Counted from the first letter of the stretch, positions 36,842 to 46,727 are shown. The stretch: DNA of 64,000 nt from Gammaproteobacteria bacterium (GCA_029289235.1 JARFTZ010000056.1:1-64000), one strand, 5' to 3'. Numbers and translations: made by a program. Notes: generated from the sequence alone by a model not told the origin.

Positions 36842-39238
36842 ATGACGCACCGCTACGAAGACAACAACACTCCCGACCTGTTTGCCGGATCAACGACCGA
36901 TCTAGCGGAACGCCCCGCCCCGCCTGCACCTCCGGCGCCACCAGAGCCGACGATCACCGCCGAAGACGACGGCGACAGCATCCTGCTGCATGAGACCGCC
37001 GCGCGCGACTACCTCGAATACGCAGTCGCCGTGGTCAAGGGCCGCGCGCTGCCGGACGTGAAGGACGGGCAGAAGCCGGTGCAGCGCCGCGTGCTCTTCG
37101 CCATGCACGAACTCGGCCTCGCCGCCGGGGCAAAACCGGTCAAGTCGGCACGCGTCGTCGGCGACGTGATCGGTAAGTACCACCCGCACGGCGACTCGTC
37201 GGCCTACGACGCGATGGTGCGTGTCGCCCAGCCGTTCTCGCTGCGCTACCCGCTGGTCGACGGCCAGGGCAACTTCGGCTCGCGCGACGGCGACGGGGCG
37301 GCGGCGATGCGTTACACGGAAGCGCGCCTGACGCCGATCGCCGAACTGCTGCTCGGCGAACTCGACGAGGGCACTGTCGACTTCCAGCCGAACTACGACG
37401 GCTCCTTCGACGAACCGGCCTACCTGCCTGCCCGCCTGCCTTTCTCGCTACTGAACGGCGCGTCCGGCATCGCGGTCGGCATGGCCACCGAAATGCCGCC
37501 GCACAACCTGCAGGAAGTGGCCAATGCGGCGATCTGCCTGATCGAGAACCCGCGCGCTGATCTCGCCGAATTGATGCAGCACATCCCCGGCCCGGATTAC
37601 CCCGGCGGCGGACAGATCATCTCGACGTCGGCAGAGATCGCCAATGCCTACGGCAGCGGCCGCGGCAGCCTGCGCGTGCGCGCCCGCTACGAGTTCGAGG
37701 AAATGGCGCGCGGCGCCTGGCAACTGGTGGTCAAGGAGCTGCCGCCGGGCGTCTCCAGCGCCAAGGTGCTCTCCGAAATCGGTGCGCTGATGAACCCGCA
37801 ACCCAAACCGGGCAAGAAGGCGATCGAACAATCTGCGGCGCAACTGAAGGCGCTGTTCGCCGCGCACCTTGAGCGCGCCCGCGACGAGTCGGGCAAGGAC
37901 GACGACGTACGGCTCGTCTTCGAGCCGGTCAGTTCCCGCCTCGACCGCGACGAATTCGTCGCTCTGCTGCTGGCGCACACCAGCCTGGAAACCACCGCGC
38001 CGATCAACCTCGTCGCCGTCGGCCTCGACGGGCGGCCGTGCCAGAAGACGCTGGTCGAACTGGTCGGCGAATGGTGCCAGTTCCGCCTGACCACCGTGCG
38101 CCGGCGCAGCGAATTCCGCCTCGCCAAGGCCAACGACCGCATCCACATCCTCGAAGGCCGGCACATCGTCTTCCTCAACATCGACGAGGTGATCCGCATC
38201 ATCCGCGAGTCGGATGAGCCGAAGCCGGCGCTGATGGCGCGTTTCAACCTCTCGGAACGGCAGGCCGACGACATCCTGGAAATCCGCCTGCGCCAGCTGG
38301 CCCGCCTCGAAGGCATCAAGATCGAGCAGGAACTGGAAAAGCTGCGCGCCGAGAAGGCGGAGCTGGAAAAGCTGCTTGGCAGCGACACGCTCATGCGCCG
38401 GCTGGTCGTCAAGGAAATCAAGGCCGACGCCGCCAAGCATGGCGATGCGCGCCGCACGCTGATCGAAGCGGCGTCGATGGCCTCGCGCTCTGAAGTCGCC
38501 GCCGTCGCCGACGAGCCGGTGACGTTGATCGTCTCGGAGAAAGGCTGGGCGCGCGTGCGCCAGGGCCACAACCTCGATCTCTCCGCCGTCGCCTACAAGG
38601 ACGGCGACGGTCCCGGCGTGAACCACGAGTGCCGCTCGGTCGATTCGCTGGTCATCCTCTCCAACGAAGGCCGCGCCTTCACCGTGCCGATCGCCGCGCT
38701 GCCCGACGGCCGCGGCATGGGCGCGCCGCTGCCCTCCTTCGTCGACATGGGCAACAGCCGCATCGCGCACGTGCTGGTCGGCAAGCCGGAAGACGAACTG
38801 CTCGTCGCCAAGACCTCCGGCTACGGCTTCATCTGCACCTACGGCGACCTCCTTTCGCGGCAGAAGGCCGGCAAGGCGTTCCTGACAGTGGAAGATGGCG
38901 CGACCATCCTGCCGCCGACGCGCGTAGTCGACGCGGACCACCTCGCCGCGCTCTCGGACGATGGCCGCCTGCTCGTCTTCCCGCTCGACCAGATGAAACG
39001 CCTGTCCGGCGGCAAGGGCGTGCAGATCATCGGCCTGAAAGGCAAGGAAACGCTGAAAGCGGCAATCGCCGTCAAGGGTCCGGTCGTCGCCATCAAGGGC
39101 GTCTTCCGCAATCGCCCGAAGGAACTCATTTCGGAAGAGAAGCACCTCGGCCAGCGCGCGCGGCGCGGCGCGGCGGTGGGGCTCGTCAACAATCCGGTGA
39201 TCGAAGGCTCCCCCGCGGCCTCCGGCACGAAGGGCTGA
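36842..39238 (+). CDS. parC: DNA topoisomerase IV subunit A
   Basis: A 798-residue cleavage subunit. An N-terminal proline-rich leader ([12 protein letters not shown]) precedes the winged-helix core. The quinolone-region [19 protein letters not shown] has Ser at the usual resistance position, and the catalytic tyrosine is in [12 protein letters not shown] tower and coiled coil follow ([19 protein letters not shown]), then a short beta-pinwheel C-terminus. It breaks and rejoins DNA in topoisomerase IV. It is coupled with parE. Confidence 0.95.
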   Translation: MTHRYEDNNTPDLFAGSTTDLAERPAPPAPPAPPEPTITAEDDGDSILLHETAARDYLEYAVAVVKGRALPDVKDGQKPVQRRVLFAMHELGLAAGAKPVKSARVVGDVIGKYHPHGDSSAYDAMVRVAQPFSLRYPLVDGQGNFGSRDGDGAAAMRYTEARLTPIAELLLGELDEGTVDFQPNYDGSFDEPAYLPARLPFSLLNGASGIAVGMATEMPPHNLQEVANAAICLIENPRADLAELMQHIPGPDYPGGGQIISTSAEIANAYGSGRGSLRVRARYEFEEMARGAWQLVVKELPPGVSSAKVLSEIGALMNPQPKPGKKAIEQSAAQLKALFAAHLERARDESGKDDDVRLVFEPVSSRLDRDEFVALLLAHTSLETTAPINLVAVGLDGRPCQKTLVELVGEWCQFRLTTVRRRSEFRLAKANDRIHILEGRHIVFLNIDEVIRIIRESDEPKPALMARFNLSERQADDILEIRLRQLARLEGIKIEQELEKLRAEKAELEKLLGSDTLMRRLVVKEIKADAAKHGDARRTLIEAASMASRSEVAAVADEPVTLIVSEKGWARVRQGHNLDLSAVAYKDGDGPGVNHECRSVDSLVILSNEGRAFTVPIAALPDGRGMGAPLPSFVDMGNSRIAHVLVGKPEDELLVAKTSGYGFICTYGDLLSRQKAGKAFLTVEDGATILPPTRVVDADHLAALSDDGRLLVFPLDQMKRLSGGKGVQIIGLKGKETLKAAIAVKGPVVAIKGVFRNRPKELISEEKHLGQRARRGAAVGLVNNPVIEGSPAASGTKG

Positions 39239-39242
39239 ACAC

Positions 39243-39959
39243 ATGGAACTGGAACGCCTGCTCCGCTCGCAAGGCTTCGGCAGCCGCGCCGACTGCCGGG
39301 CGCTGGTCCGTGCCGGCCGGGTGCGCTTCGGCGACGAAATCTGCGACGACCCGTTTCAGGAGGTCATCCCGGACGGACTGACTTTCAGCGTGGATGGCAC
39401 GCCCTGGCTCTTTCGCCCACAGGCTTACCTGGTCCTGCACAAGCCGGCGGACTACGAATGCTCGCACAAGCCGCGCTTTCACCCGAGTGTCTACTCGCTG
39501 CTGCCGAAACCGCTGGTGACGCGCGGCGTGCAGGCCGTCGGCCGTCTTGACGAAGACACGACGGGACTGTTGCTGCTCTCCGACGACGGCCAGTTCATTC
39601 ATCGCTGCACTTCGCCGAAAAAGCGCGTTGCCAAAATCTACGAGGTGACGACGAAACATCCGGTCGACGAGGCGCAAATCGCCGCCCTGCTCGGCGGCGT
39701 GCTGCTCAACGACGATCCGGAACCGGTCGCCGCGCTGGCGTGCGAGAAGATCGCCGACAACCTCCTGCGCCTGACGATCACCGAAGGAAAATACCATCAG
39801 GTCAAGCGGATGATCGCGGCCGTCAGCAACCGCGTCGAAGGGTTGCACCGTAGCGCCATCGGCGACTACGCACTCCCCGCCGATCTCAGGCCGGGCGAAT
39901 GGCGCTGGCTGGAGGCAAGCGATCTCGCCCGGATCGAGACCCCGCTCGAAACCGCCTGA
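39243..39959 (+). CDS. rsuA: 16S rRNA pseudouridine synthase RsuA-like
   Basis: A 238-residue enzyme with an N-terminal S4 domain (LERLLRSQGFGSRADCRALV) and an RsuA-type catalytic domain with the aspartate in VGRLDEDTTGLLLLSDDG and the ITEGKYHQVKRM motif. It probably makes pseudouridine 516 in 16S rRNA. The ATG at 39243 is 4 bp after parC, so it may be co-transcribed; it converges with cheX. Confidence 0.9.
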   Translation: MELERLLRSQGFGSRADCRALVRAGRVRFGDEICDDPFQEVIPDGLTFSVDGTPWLFRPQAYLVLHKPADYECSHKPRFHPSVYSLLPKPLVTRGVQAVGRLDEDTTGLLLLSDDGQFIHRCTSPKKRVAKIYEVTTKHPVDEAQIAALLGGVLLNDDPEPVAALACEKIADNLLRLTITEGKYHQVKRMIAAVSNRVEGLHRSAIGDYALPADLRPGEWRWLEASDLARIETPLETA

Positions 39960-39968
39960 GACCAGCGC

Positions 39969-40415
39969 TCACTGCAGGCTGGCGACCAGCGCGGCCTCCT
40001 GCTTGTGCCAGCGCAGGGGCAGGATGTAGGCCTTGACGTTGCGTGGCACCTGGATAGCCTTGGCGTTGCCGGCGACGACGACGGGAACCGAGATCATGAA
40101 GTCCGGCCCGAACACGCGTCGGGCATTGCCGGAGATGGTATTGGCGACTTCGCCGACGAGATCGCTGAGGTTGTCGTCCGAGAGATCCGGTTCGCCGACG
40201 CGCAGCAGCAGGTTGCGCAGCAGGTCCCGGTGCGCGGTGAAATAGACGCAGCCGGGGCGGTTGCCGGAAATCCCGATGACGCCGGTGAAATCGTAGATCG
40301 GCAAGGCCGAGGGTTCGCCGAGGTACGGCGTGCCGAGATCGGGCAAACGGCCAGTCTGCCGCTCGAAATACTGATTGACGATCTCGACGAAGGCGCGCAG
40401 TTCCTGTTCTTCCAT
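39969..40415 (-). CDS. cheX: CheX-type chemotaxis phosphatase
   Basis: A 148-residue CheC/CheX/FliY-superfamily protein. The catalytic helix LVGEVANTISGNARRVFG matches the E-x2-N pattern that dephosphorylates CheY~P; YDFTGVIGISGNRPGCVYFT is also typical. It lies 1 bp downstream of a CheY-like receiver, so it probably resets that receiver. There are no other chemotaxis genes in the window. Confidence 0.86.
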   Translation of the reverse strand: MEEQELRAFVEIVNQYFERQTGRLPDLGTPYLGEPSALPIYDFTGVIGISGNRPGCVYFTAHRDLLRNLLLRVGEPDLSDDNLSDLVGEVANTISGNARRVFGPDFMISVPVVVAGNAKAIQVPRNVKAYILPLRWHKQEAALVASLQ

Positions 40416-40416
40416 T

Positions 40417-40785
40417 TCAGTCGTCCCCCAGCAGTTCGTCCATCGCCTCGGTCAGGTCAGCCTCGGAAAACGGTTTGCAGAGAAAGCCCTGCGCGCCTTC
40501 CTTGAGCGCCTGAATGGCCGTGGCCTTGTCGGCCAGGGCGGAGACGACGAGGATATGCACCTGTGGATTCACTCGCCGCAGCGCGCGAATGCATTCCAGA
40601 CCGTCCATGCGCGGCATGGTCAGATCCATCGTCACCACGTCCGGCCGGGCGGCGGAAAACTGGCGCACGGCCTCCTCGCCGTCGCCGGCGGTGGCCACGA
40701 CGGCCATGTCATGCCGCGACAGCGTGCGCGCGATCTTGCTGCGAATGATGTTCGAGTCATCGACGATCATCAGCTTGAGCCCCAT
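40417..40785 (-). CDS. CheY-like response regulator (single receiver)
   Basis: A 122-residue stand-alone receiver: acidic pair in MIVDDSNIIRSKI, phospho-acceptor aspartate 54 in VVTMDLTMPRMDGLE, switch serine in ILVVSALADK and lysine in GFLCKPFSEAD. No output domain. The ATG at 40785 overlaps the kinase stop as TGATG; a GTG one codon earlier is also possible. It is probably phosphorylated by the adjacent CheA-like kinase and reset by CheX. Confidence 0.93.
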   Translation of the reverse strand: MGLKLMIVDDSNIIRSKIARTLSRHDMAVVATAGDGEEAVRQFSAARPDVVTMDLTMPRMDGLECIRALRRVNPQVHILVVSALADKATAIQALKEGAQGFLCKPFSEADLTEAMDELLGDD

Positions 40786-42938
40786 CACGCCGCCTCCCTG
40801 ACCGGTTCGACTGTCTTCGCCGCGAGCGAAGGCTCGTTGCGCAGCGGAAGTTGCACGCGGAAATGGCAGTATTCGCCGCGGGTCGATCCGACCCGGATGC
40901 GCCCGCCGTGGCGCGAAACGATCTCCTTAACCGCATCGAGGCCAACCCCACGCCCGGCATCCATGTCGGGCCGGTCGCATGTAGAAAAGCCCGGTTCGAA
41001 GATCATCGTCGTCAAGCGTCGTGCATCGAGCATTGCCGCCATTTCTGCGCTCATGCGCCCGGAAGCGATGGCGGCCTGCTTCACCTTGTCGAGATCGATG
41101 CCGGCCCCGTCGTCGCGGAAACTCAGTTCGAGGAAACCGTCGCCCTGGTCGGAAACGTAGACCGACAGCCGCGCCGTTTCCGGTTTGCCCCGTTTGCGAC
41201 GTTCCGCTGGCGGCTCGATGCCGTGGGCCAGCGCGTTGCGGACGAATTGATTGACGACGCTGTTCAGGGTTTCCCGCAGCATCGGCGAGAGCGTCCGGAG
41301 GTCAACGCCCTGATAGACCAGTTCGACCTTCTTGTGCAGCCGCTCTGCCAGTTGCTGCACGAAGCCGCTCCACTGCCGGACCAGAGGCTGTTGCGCCGAC
41401 TCTCCGCCATCCGGCGCCGGCCGCGGCGGCTCGACGCAGACCACGCTGCGTACCTGGTTGATGCGCGTGATGATCTCCTGGATGGACTGGATCGCGGAAA
41501 AGAGTTCCTTGATGCGTACCGCGACCGGCAACAGATCCTCGCCCTTGCGCTGGGTACGCCCGCGCAACTCCTGCAACAACGTTTCCAGTCCGTGCAGCGT
41601 CTCGGTTGGCGTATCGAGTTGCAGTGCCGCCGCATCGCCTTTCAAGCGGTGGGCGATGCGCAGCATCGCGTCGATTTCGCTGCCAGCGACACCGTTTGCA
41701 GGATGGCTGTTCCGCAACACCTCGTTGATCCGGTTCAGGCCGCTGCTCGCGTCGGCCAGAAACGCCTGGAGCAACTGCGGGTCGGCCTGCAGGACGTGTA
41801 CCATCATCGCCATCTGATCCTGCACGCGACGCTCGCTTTCCTTGAGCTCCCTTTCCAGACGGACCTGGCGACTGATGTCGTTGGCCGTCACCAGCAAATG
41901 AGTCACCCTGGCGTTCCGCATGACGCGGTTGAAGCGGATCTGGAGGCAGCGGGTATCGACGCCGCCGTCTTTGCGCACCGTGGCGATTTCGAGGCAATCG
42001 AGCGGATTCAGGCTGGCCACCAGTTTCTCCTTGACATCGTGGCGGAGCAGCAACTCGATGTACTCCCTAGCGGTGTCGTAGGTCTTCGGAGAGACGGAGG
42101 GCCGCAGCAGTTCGAGAAAGTTCGCGCCCGGACGCACGTCGAATCCGAGCACTTTCGAAAGCGCCTGCGAGGTCTGCGAGCCCATGCGCAAGCGGTGGTC
42201 AAGCAGGAACAGCCCGTCCTGCGTGGTCCGGAAGATATCCTCGGTTTCCCGGTGCGCCTGTTCAACGCGGATCGAGAAGACCAGCCCCACCGCCAGCAAG
42301 AGGACGCCGACGACGCCGGCGCCGATGACCACGTAGTCCATCTGGCGCGACAACGCCAGCATCGGGTCGGCCGAACCGTAATCGATGCCGACGAACACGG
42401 CGCCGCGCGCGCCGTTGTCGAACGCCACCGGCAGGTACGTGGACATATGCCGCCGGTCGAACAGGGTGATCTGCCCGGAGTATTCCCGCCCCGCCTCCAG
42501 CGTCCTGGCGGCCTCCGAGGCCGGATCGAGCGCGGTGCCGATCGCCTGCTGCCCATCCGCTTTCTTCAGCGTCGTTGCGGCACGGACATAACGTCCATCC
42601 TTGTAGACAAACAAAGTTGCCACTGCCCGGCCTTCGGCGCTGAACGCGTCGAGCAAGCCATCACGCGTCAGTTCGGTGTCGCTCCATGCCTCGGGTCTGT
42701 TGCGAATTCCCTTGAGCGCGTGCGCCAAGGCGCCGGTCTGATTCTCAAGCGCCTTGTCGGTCAATTGGGGAATCATCGACAGCTTGATGAATGCCACGAT
42801 GGCAACCACGACGAGTACCGCGCTGACACACGATGCCAGAAGCAATTTCGTCGCTACCGATTTCGATTTGAGCAGCATGCCGTTCGCCTCCCGGAAGATA
42901 CGAATCGCATACTCCCAAAACCGAATCATCTTGTGCAT
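40785..42938 (-). CDS. Membrane-anchored CheA-like hybrid sensor kinase (Cache, PAS, HPt, HATPase)
   Basis: A 717-residue protein. Membrane helices at about 29-52 and 202-222 enclose a periplasmic Cache-like sensor domain. A PAS-like region (230-350; DIFRTTQDGLFLLDHRLRMG), a coiled coil, an HPt domain with His430 (LRIAHRLKGDAAALQL) and a CheA-type ATPase (N box VVNQFVRNALAHGIEPPAER, G boxes FRDDGAGID and GRGVGLDAVKEIV) follow. Unlike CheA it has no CheW-like coupling domain at the C-terminus and is itself a receptor. Starts at 42938 (GGAAG 6 nt upstream) and 42878 (GGGAGG 8 nt upstream) are both credible. It overlaps the receiver gene. Confidence 0.88.
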   Translation of the reverse strand: MHKMIRFWEYAIRIFREANGMLLKSKSVATKLLLASCVSAVLVVVAIVAFIKLSMIPQLTDKALENQTGALAHALKGIRNRPEAWSDTELTRDGLLDAFSAEGRAVATLFVYKDGRYVRAATTLKKADGQQAIGTALDPASEAARTLEAGREYSGQITLFDRRHMSTYLPVAFDNGARGAVFVGIDYGSADPMLALSRQMDYVVIGAGVVGVLLLAVGLVFSIRVEQAHRETEDIFRTTQDGLFLLDHRLRMGSQTSQALSKVLGFDVRPGANFLELLRPSVSPKTYDTAREYIELLLRHDVKEKLVASLNPLDCLEIATVRKDGGVDTRCLQIRFNRVMRNARVTHLLVTANDISRQVRLERELKESERRVQDQMAMMVHVLQADPQLLQAFLADASSGLNRINEVLRNSHPANGVAGSEIDAMLRIAHRLKGDAAALQLDTPTETLHGLETLLQELRGRTQRKGEDLLPVAVRIKELFSAIQSIQEIITRINQVRSVVCVEPPRPAPDGGESAQQPLVRQWSGFVQQLAERLHKKVELVYQGVDLRTLSPMLRETLNSVVNQFVRNALAHGIEPPAERRKRGKPETARLSVYVSDQGDGFLELSFRDDGAGIDLDKVKQAAIASGRMSAEMAAMLDARRLTTMIFEPGFSTCDRPDMDAGRGVGLDAVKEIVSRHGGRIRVGSTRGEYCHFRVQLPLRNEPSLAAKTVEPVREAA

Positions 42939-43124
42939 CAGTAACTTCCGCCGTGAACCGCGGAAACTACGGAGTCATTACCGACCGACCGCCTCTCCCC
43001 GGTCGGAGAATCGTCCGGGAACGGCGACACGCTGCAGAATCGGGGCCGCTTGCCCCCTGTTTTCATGCTAATCTTCGCGCGTTTTCAGGGGATCTACCGA
43101 CCTCGTGCAGGCAGGGAGCAGGCA

Positions 43125-44228
43125 TTGAAAAAACAGTGGGTTCTGGAGTCCGTCGGCGCTGACGGCACCCGTTCCGATTTCGTCATTACGCAGCTGCCGT
43201 GCCGGATCGGGCGCAGCAAGGGGAATGACCTCGTGATTGCCAATCTCGGCCTGAGCCGGGACCAGGCGGTCATCGCCCGCGACATCACCGGCCAGCTCCG
43301 CCTCACCGACGAGAACAGCACGAACGGAACCTTCGTCAATCGTCATCGGATCGACGGGTATTGCCTGCTCAAGGAGAACGACGTCATCCACTTCGCCAGC
43401 GCCGAGTTCAAGCTGTGTCGCCGGCTGCTGGACGAAGAAGACGCGCTCTCGTTCGACCAGATGCTGACCATGGTGATGCCGGCCGGGATGCCACTGTCCG
43501 AGCACTTTGCTCCGAACGAAGCGGAACTCGATGAATTGATCATGGGCCAGGGCATCTCCGGCGCAGCGCAACCGATCGTCGATGCCGTGTCCCGGCGTGT
43601 CGTCGCCTATGAACTGCTCGGGCGCGCCAACCATCCACGCCTGCCGGGCAGCCCGATCGAGCTTTTCGCCCTGGCGGAGGCACTCGACCGTGAAGAAGCC
43701 CTGAGCCAGGCCTTCCGCGACTTCGGTGTCAGTCAGGCATCCCCGCGCCTGAACGGCAACACCCTGTTCATCAATGCCCACCCCAAGGAAACATTCAGCG
43801 CGGCCTTCCTCGCCTCACTGGAGCGCATCCGCAAAGCCTCGCCCACGCTCGACATCGTCGTGGAAATCCACGAATCCGCGGTCACCCGGATCGAAGAATT
43901 GCGCGAACTGGCCAACCGCCTGGAGGAACTCGGCATCCGCTTCGCCTACGACGATTTCGGCGCCGGGCAAGCACGCCTGCTCGAACTGGCCGATGTGCCG
44001 GCGCATTTCGTCAAGTTCGACATGACGCTGATTCGCGGGCTGCACAATGCCAGCGAACGCAAGCGCAAGATCGTCCGCGACCTGGTACAGATGGTTCTCT
44101 CCATCGGATCGGTGCCGCTGGCCGAGGGCGTGGAGGACGAGGCCGAGGCGCAAGCCTGCCTCGACATGGGCTTCTGCCTGATCCAGGGCTACCTTACCGG
44201 CCGTCCGGTACCGGTAGACTCCCTGTAG
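43125..44228 (+). CDS. FHA-EAL domain protein (predicted cyclic-di-GMP phosphodiesterase or sensor)
   Basis: A 367-residue protein. FHA domain at about 25-95 (CRIGRSKGNDLVI, LGLSRDQAVIAR, DENSTNGTFVNRHRI), EAL domain at about 145-365. EAL active-site residues: VAYELLGR replaces the usual EALLR but keeps the glutamate; the later residues are NAHPKE, EIHES, AYDDFGAG, VKFDM and EGVEDEAE. It may therefore be active. FHA domains bind phosphothreonine. The start is TTG at 43125 with GGGAG 7 nt upstream; an ATG further upstream adds unrelated residues. It is divergent from the CheA-like operon and overlaps pepD tail to tail by 35 bp. Confidence 0.88.
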   Translation: MKKQWVLESVGADGTRSDFVITQLPCRIGRSKGNDLVIANLGLSRDQAVIARDITGQLRLTDENSTNGTFVNRHRIDGYCLLKENDVIHFASAEFKLCRRLLDEEDALSFDQMLTMVMPAGMPLSEHFAPNEAELDELIMGQGISGAAQPIVDAVSRRVVAYELLGRANHPRLPGSPIELFALAEALDREEALSQAFRDFGVSQASPRLNGNTLFINAHPKETFSAAFLASLERIRKASPTLDIVVEIHESAVTRIEELRELANRLEELGIRFAYDDFGAGQARLLELADVPAHFVKFDMTLIRGLHNASERKRKIVRDLVQMVLSIGSVPLAEGVEDEAEAQACLDMGFCLIQGYLTGRPVPVDSL

Positions 44229-45681
44229 CGCAGGCGGCCAGGACGGCCCGCAGCAGCCGCCAGCAATCCCCCACCGAAGCCACCTCGACCGCTTCTCCCG
44301 GCGCATGCGCGCCACGGATCGTCGGCCCGAACGACACCATGTCCATGCCCGGATACTTGCCGCCGATCAGCCCGCATTCCAGCCCGGCGTGGATCACCTG
44401 TGTGGTCGCCTCGCCGCCGAACTCCTGACGAAAAACGTCGCGACACAGCGCCAGCAACGACGATGCGGGATTTGGCGCCCAGCCCGGATAATGGCCCGAC
44501 GGTTCCGCGGCGGTACAGGAAAGACCGAACAGACTGACGATCTGCTGGGCCAGATCGTCACCGGCACTATCGACCAGCGAACGGACCATGAAGTTGGCCG
44601 CACCCGCCGGCGGCTGAAGATCGACAACGCCGAGGTTGACGGACGTTTCGACGACCCCGGGCACTGTCACGCTCATGCGCTGGAGGCCTTGCGGCGCAGC
44701 GTGCAGCGAGGCCAGCCAGGCGGCCTGGTCAGCTGGCGCCATCACCCGCTCGACGGTTGAGGAGGAAAACGACACGCTGACGTTGGCGTCCACCCCGGCC
44801 AACTCGCTGCGGAACGTCGCCTGCAGTTCGGCCAACAGTCCTTCCAGTTCCTGGAACACCTCGCCGGGGACAGCCAGCGTGGCGTGCGCTTCCCGCGGCA
44901 AGGCATTGCGCGCCGTTCCGCCGCAGAGCGTGGCAAGGCGCAACGGCCAGCGACGCTCGATCTCCCGCAGCACCCGCACCAGGAGCTTGATCGCACTGCC
45001 GCGCCCCTCGTGGATATTCACTCCGGAGTGCCCGCCGCGCAGCCCGCGCACATCGATGCGCAGGCCGGCATGTCCGGCGGGAACGACATTCGGCACACCT
45101 GCGCGCGCGACATTCACATCAACCCCGCCTGCACAGCCGAGGTAGAACTGCCCCCACTCCTCGGTATCCAGATTGAGCAGCAACTGCCCCTGCAGAAGCT
45201 CCGGGGCGAGTCCCCGTGCGCCGCCCATGCCGCATTCCTCATCGACGGTGAACAGCGCCTCGAGCGGACCATGCACCAGAGAATCGTCTTCCAGCACAGC
45301 CAGCATCAGTGCCACGCCGATACCGTTATCCGCACCGAGCGTGGTTTCCTCGGCGATCAGCCAGCCGTCTCGCAAGACGGGAACGATCGGATCGCGCGTG
45401 AAATCATGCGCCGTATCGCCGTTCTTCTGGCAAACCATGTCCAGATGCGACTGCAGGACGACACCGGGCGAAGCATCACAGCCCGCGCTCGCCGCTTTTC
45501 TCACGATCATGTTGCCCGCGGCATCGACGCTTGCGTCCAATCCCCGTTCTGCGGCCCAACGCCGCAGATGCTCGCGCAGGCCGGCTTCGCCCTTGGACGG
45601 CCGCGGAATCGCGCAAAGCGTCGCAAAATGCGTCCAGACGGCGGCGGGTTGAAGATCGTTGAAAACACTGGAAGTGGTCAT
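44194..45681 (-). CDS. pepD: Cytosolic aminoacyl-histidine dipeptidase (M20 family)
   Basis: A 495-residue di-zinc peptidase. The metal-binding motifs are VLQSHLDMVCQKN, LGADNGIGVALMLAVLED, FTVDEECGMGGARGL and the late HAGLECGLIGGKYPGMDMVSFGPTIRGAHAPGE. It hydrolyses Xaa-His and other dipeptides such as carnosine. Length and termini fit PepD. Its last codons overlap the convergent FHA-EAL gene by 35 bp. Confidence 0.94.
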   Translation of the reverse strand: MTTSSVFNDLQPAAVWTHFATLCAIPRPSKGEAGLREHLRRWAAERGLDASVDAAGNMIVRKAASAGCDASPGVVLQSHLDMVCQKNGDTAHDFTRDPIVPVLRDGWLIAEETTLGADNGIGVALMLAVLEDDSLVHGPLEALFTVDEECGMGGARGLAPELLQGQLLLNLDTEEWGQFYLGCAGGVDVNVARAGVPNVVPAGHAGLRIDVRGLRGGHSGVNIHEGRGSAIKLLVRVLREIERRWPLRLATLCGGTARNALPREAHATLAVPGEVFQELEGLLAELQATFRSELAGVDANVSVSFSSSTVERVMAPADQAAWLASLHAAPQGLQRMSVTVPGVVETSVNLGVVDLQPPAGAANFMVRSLVDSAGDDLAQQIVSLFGLSCTAAEPSGHYPGWAPNPASSLLALCRDVFRQEFGGEATTQVIHAGLECGLIGGKYPGMDMVSFGPTIRGAHAPGEAVEVASVGDCWRLLRAVLAACATGSLPVPDGR

Positions 45682-45902
45682 ATCTCACCGGAGAAATCAC
45701 AAGAACGAGGCACAGTCTACCGCGTCCGAGGCCCCTCCTGACTACCCCCGACCTCACCGATTCACGTATCATTGCGCCTTCCGAGAGTTTCCGTCCCTTG
45801 CTGGAGACGTTCCCGCCCCCGGAGTATGTGGGCGCCACTCTCGCTCGTAGCCGCCTCGATCGCGGTTGCCATGTTGACCACAGAAATCCAGGAGTTTTGC
45901 TC

Positions 45903-46454
45903 GTGCTGCCCCGCCGTTATCATCCCGCGATCCGTGCACTTCACTGGGCAATCGCGTTGCTCATCATTGCCGCCCTTTTTCTCGGCACCTTCGTCATGGC
46001 CCCCATGGACAACGCCGACCCCGGAAAAACCTTCGCCCTGCTCAAGCACATGGCTGCCGGCACCCTCATCTTCGCCCTTTGCGCCGCACGGATGTTCATC
46101 CGCCCGAAGACGAAGCGCCCCGCGCCGATGCTCTCCGGCATCGCCATCGCCGACAGCATCGTCCCGTTCGTGCATCGCATCTTCGACGTTCTGGTGCTGA
46201 TCATGATCGGCAGCGGAATCGTCATGGCGATCAAGGCCGGTCTGCCGGAAATCCTGTTCAACAAGCGGGTGGTGCTGCCCGCCAGTTTCGACAGCGTTCC
46301 GCTGCATACGCTGCATGTCTTCACGGCCCGCGTGCTCGCCGCCATCGTCGCCCTGCACGTGGTCGGCGCCTTCTACCACCAGTTCATCCTGCGTGACGGC
46401 CTGCTCTCGCGCATGTCGCTCCCCTTCGGCAGACGGCAACCCGCAGCACGATAG
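45903..46454 (+). CDS. Cytochrome b561
   Basis: A 183-residue membrane protein with four helices. Haem-ligand histidines are likely those in HPAIRALHWAIALLI, LLKHMAAGTLI, FVHRIFDVLVL and HTLHVFTARVLAAIVALHVV. Such proteins bring electrons from the quinone pool to periplasmic acceptors or oxidise superoxide. The start is GTG at 45903 with AGGAG 8 nt upstream; the upstream in-frame part is not homologous. Divergent from pepD (221-bp gap). Confidence 0.87.
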   Translation: MLPRRYHPAIRALHWAIALLIIAALFLGTFVMAPMDNADPGKTFALLKHMAAGTLIFALCAARMFIRPKTKRPAPMLSGIAIADSIVPFVHRIFDVLVLIMIGSGIVMAIKAGLPEILFNKRVVLPASFDSVPLHTLHVFTARVLAAIVALHVVGAFYHQFILRDGLLSRMSLPFGRRQPAAR

Positions 46455-46479
46455 TCATCTCGAGCGTGCGCCTCCAGCG

Positions 46480-46578
46480 CAAAAAAAATCCCGAGCCGGT
46501 GTGGCTCGGGATTGAAAGTCCCATCGTTGCGATGGGTCAGGGAGGGTCAAACATTGTCAGCGGAGACACTGAAACAAT
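46480..46578 (-). ncRNA. Candidate small regulatory RNA
   Basis: On the minus strand, about 100 nt fold into three hairpins: ATTGT..CAG/CTG..ACAAT (46553-46578), CCCATCG/CGATGGG (46520-46536) and an 11-bp terminator stem followed by eight U. Between the first two lies unpaired CCCTCCCTGA, complementary to a ribosome-binding site. A TAGACT box (46585-46590) is placed 7 nt before the presumed 5' end; no good -35 box is seen. No minus-strand gene lies upstream for this terminator to serve. Function inferred only. Confidence 0.5.
46481..46513 (-). terminator. Rho-independent terminator (minus strand)
   Basis: Stem AATCCCGAGCC (46487-46497) / GGCTCGGGATT (46503-46513) with a 5-nt loop; the U run exists only in minus orientation. 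It could also aid termination of the cytochrome gene from the other side, but less well, since no T run follows on the plus strand. Confidence 0.72.
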
Positions 46579-46727
46579 GCATGCAGTCTACGCGCCAGAG
46601 AGACACTGCGTCTGTTGCGGCCCTTTGGCCTCTCTGTAACCGTCCGTAACAAAAACACACCTGCGGCATTTCCCCAAGACCGGTTGTGGTCTATCCTCTC
46701 CGGAAATCGTCATTGGGGGATACGTTC

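Noticed and set aside
37448..39244. Long open frame (598 codons) opposite parC, and similar ones opposite parE and the CheA-like kinase
   Set aside because: Same GC effect; the proteins are rich in R, D and A without domain features, while the opposite strand codes for conserved proteins.
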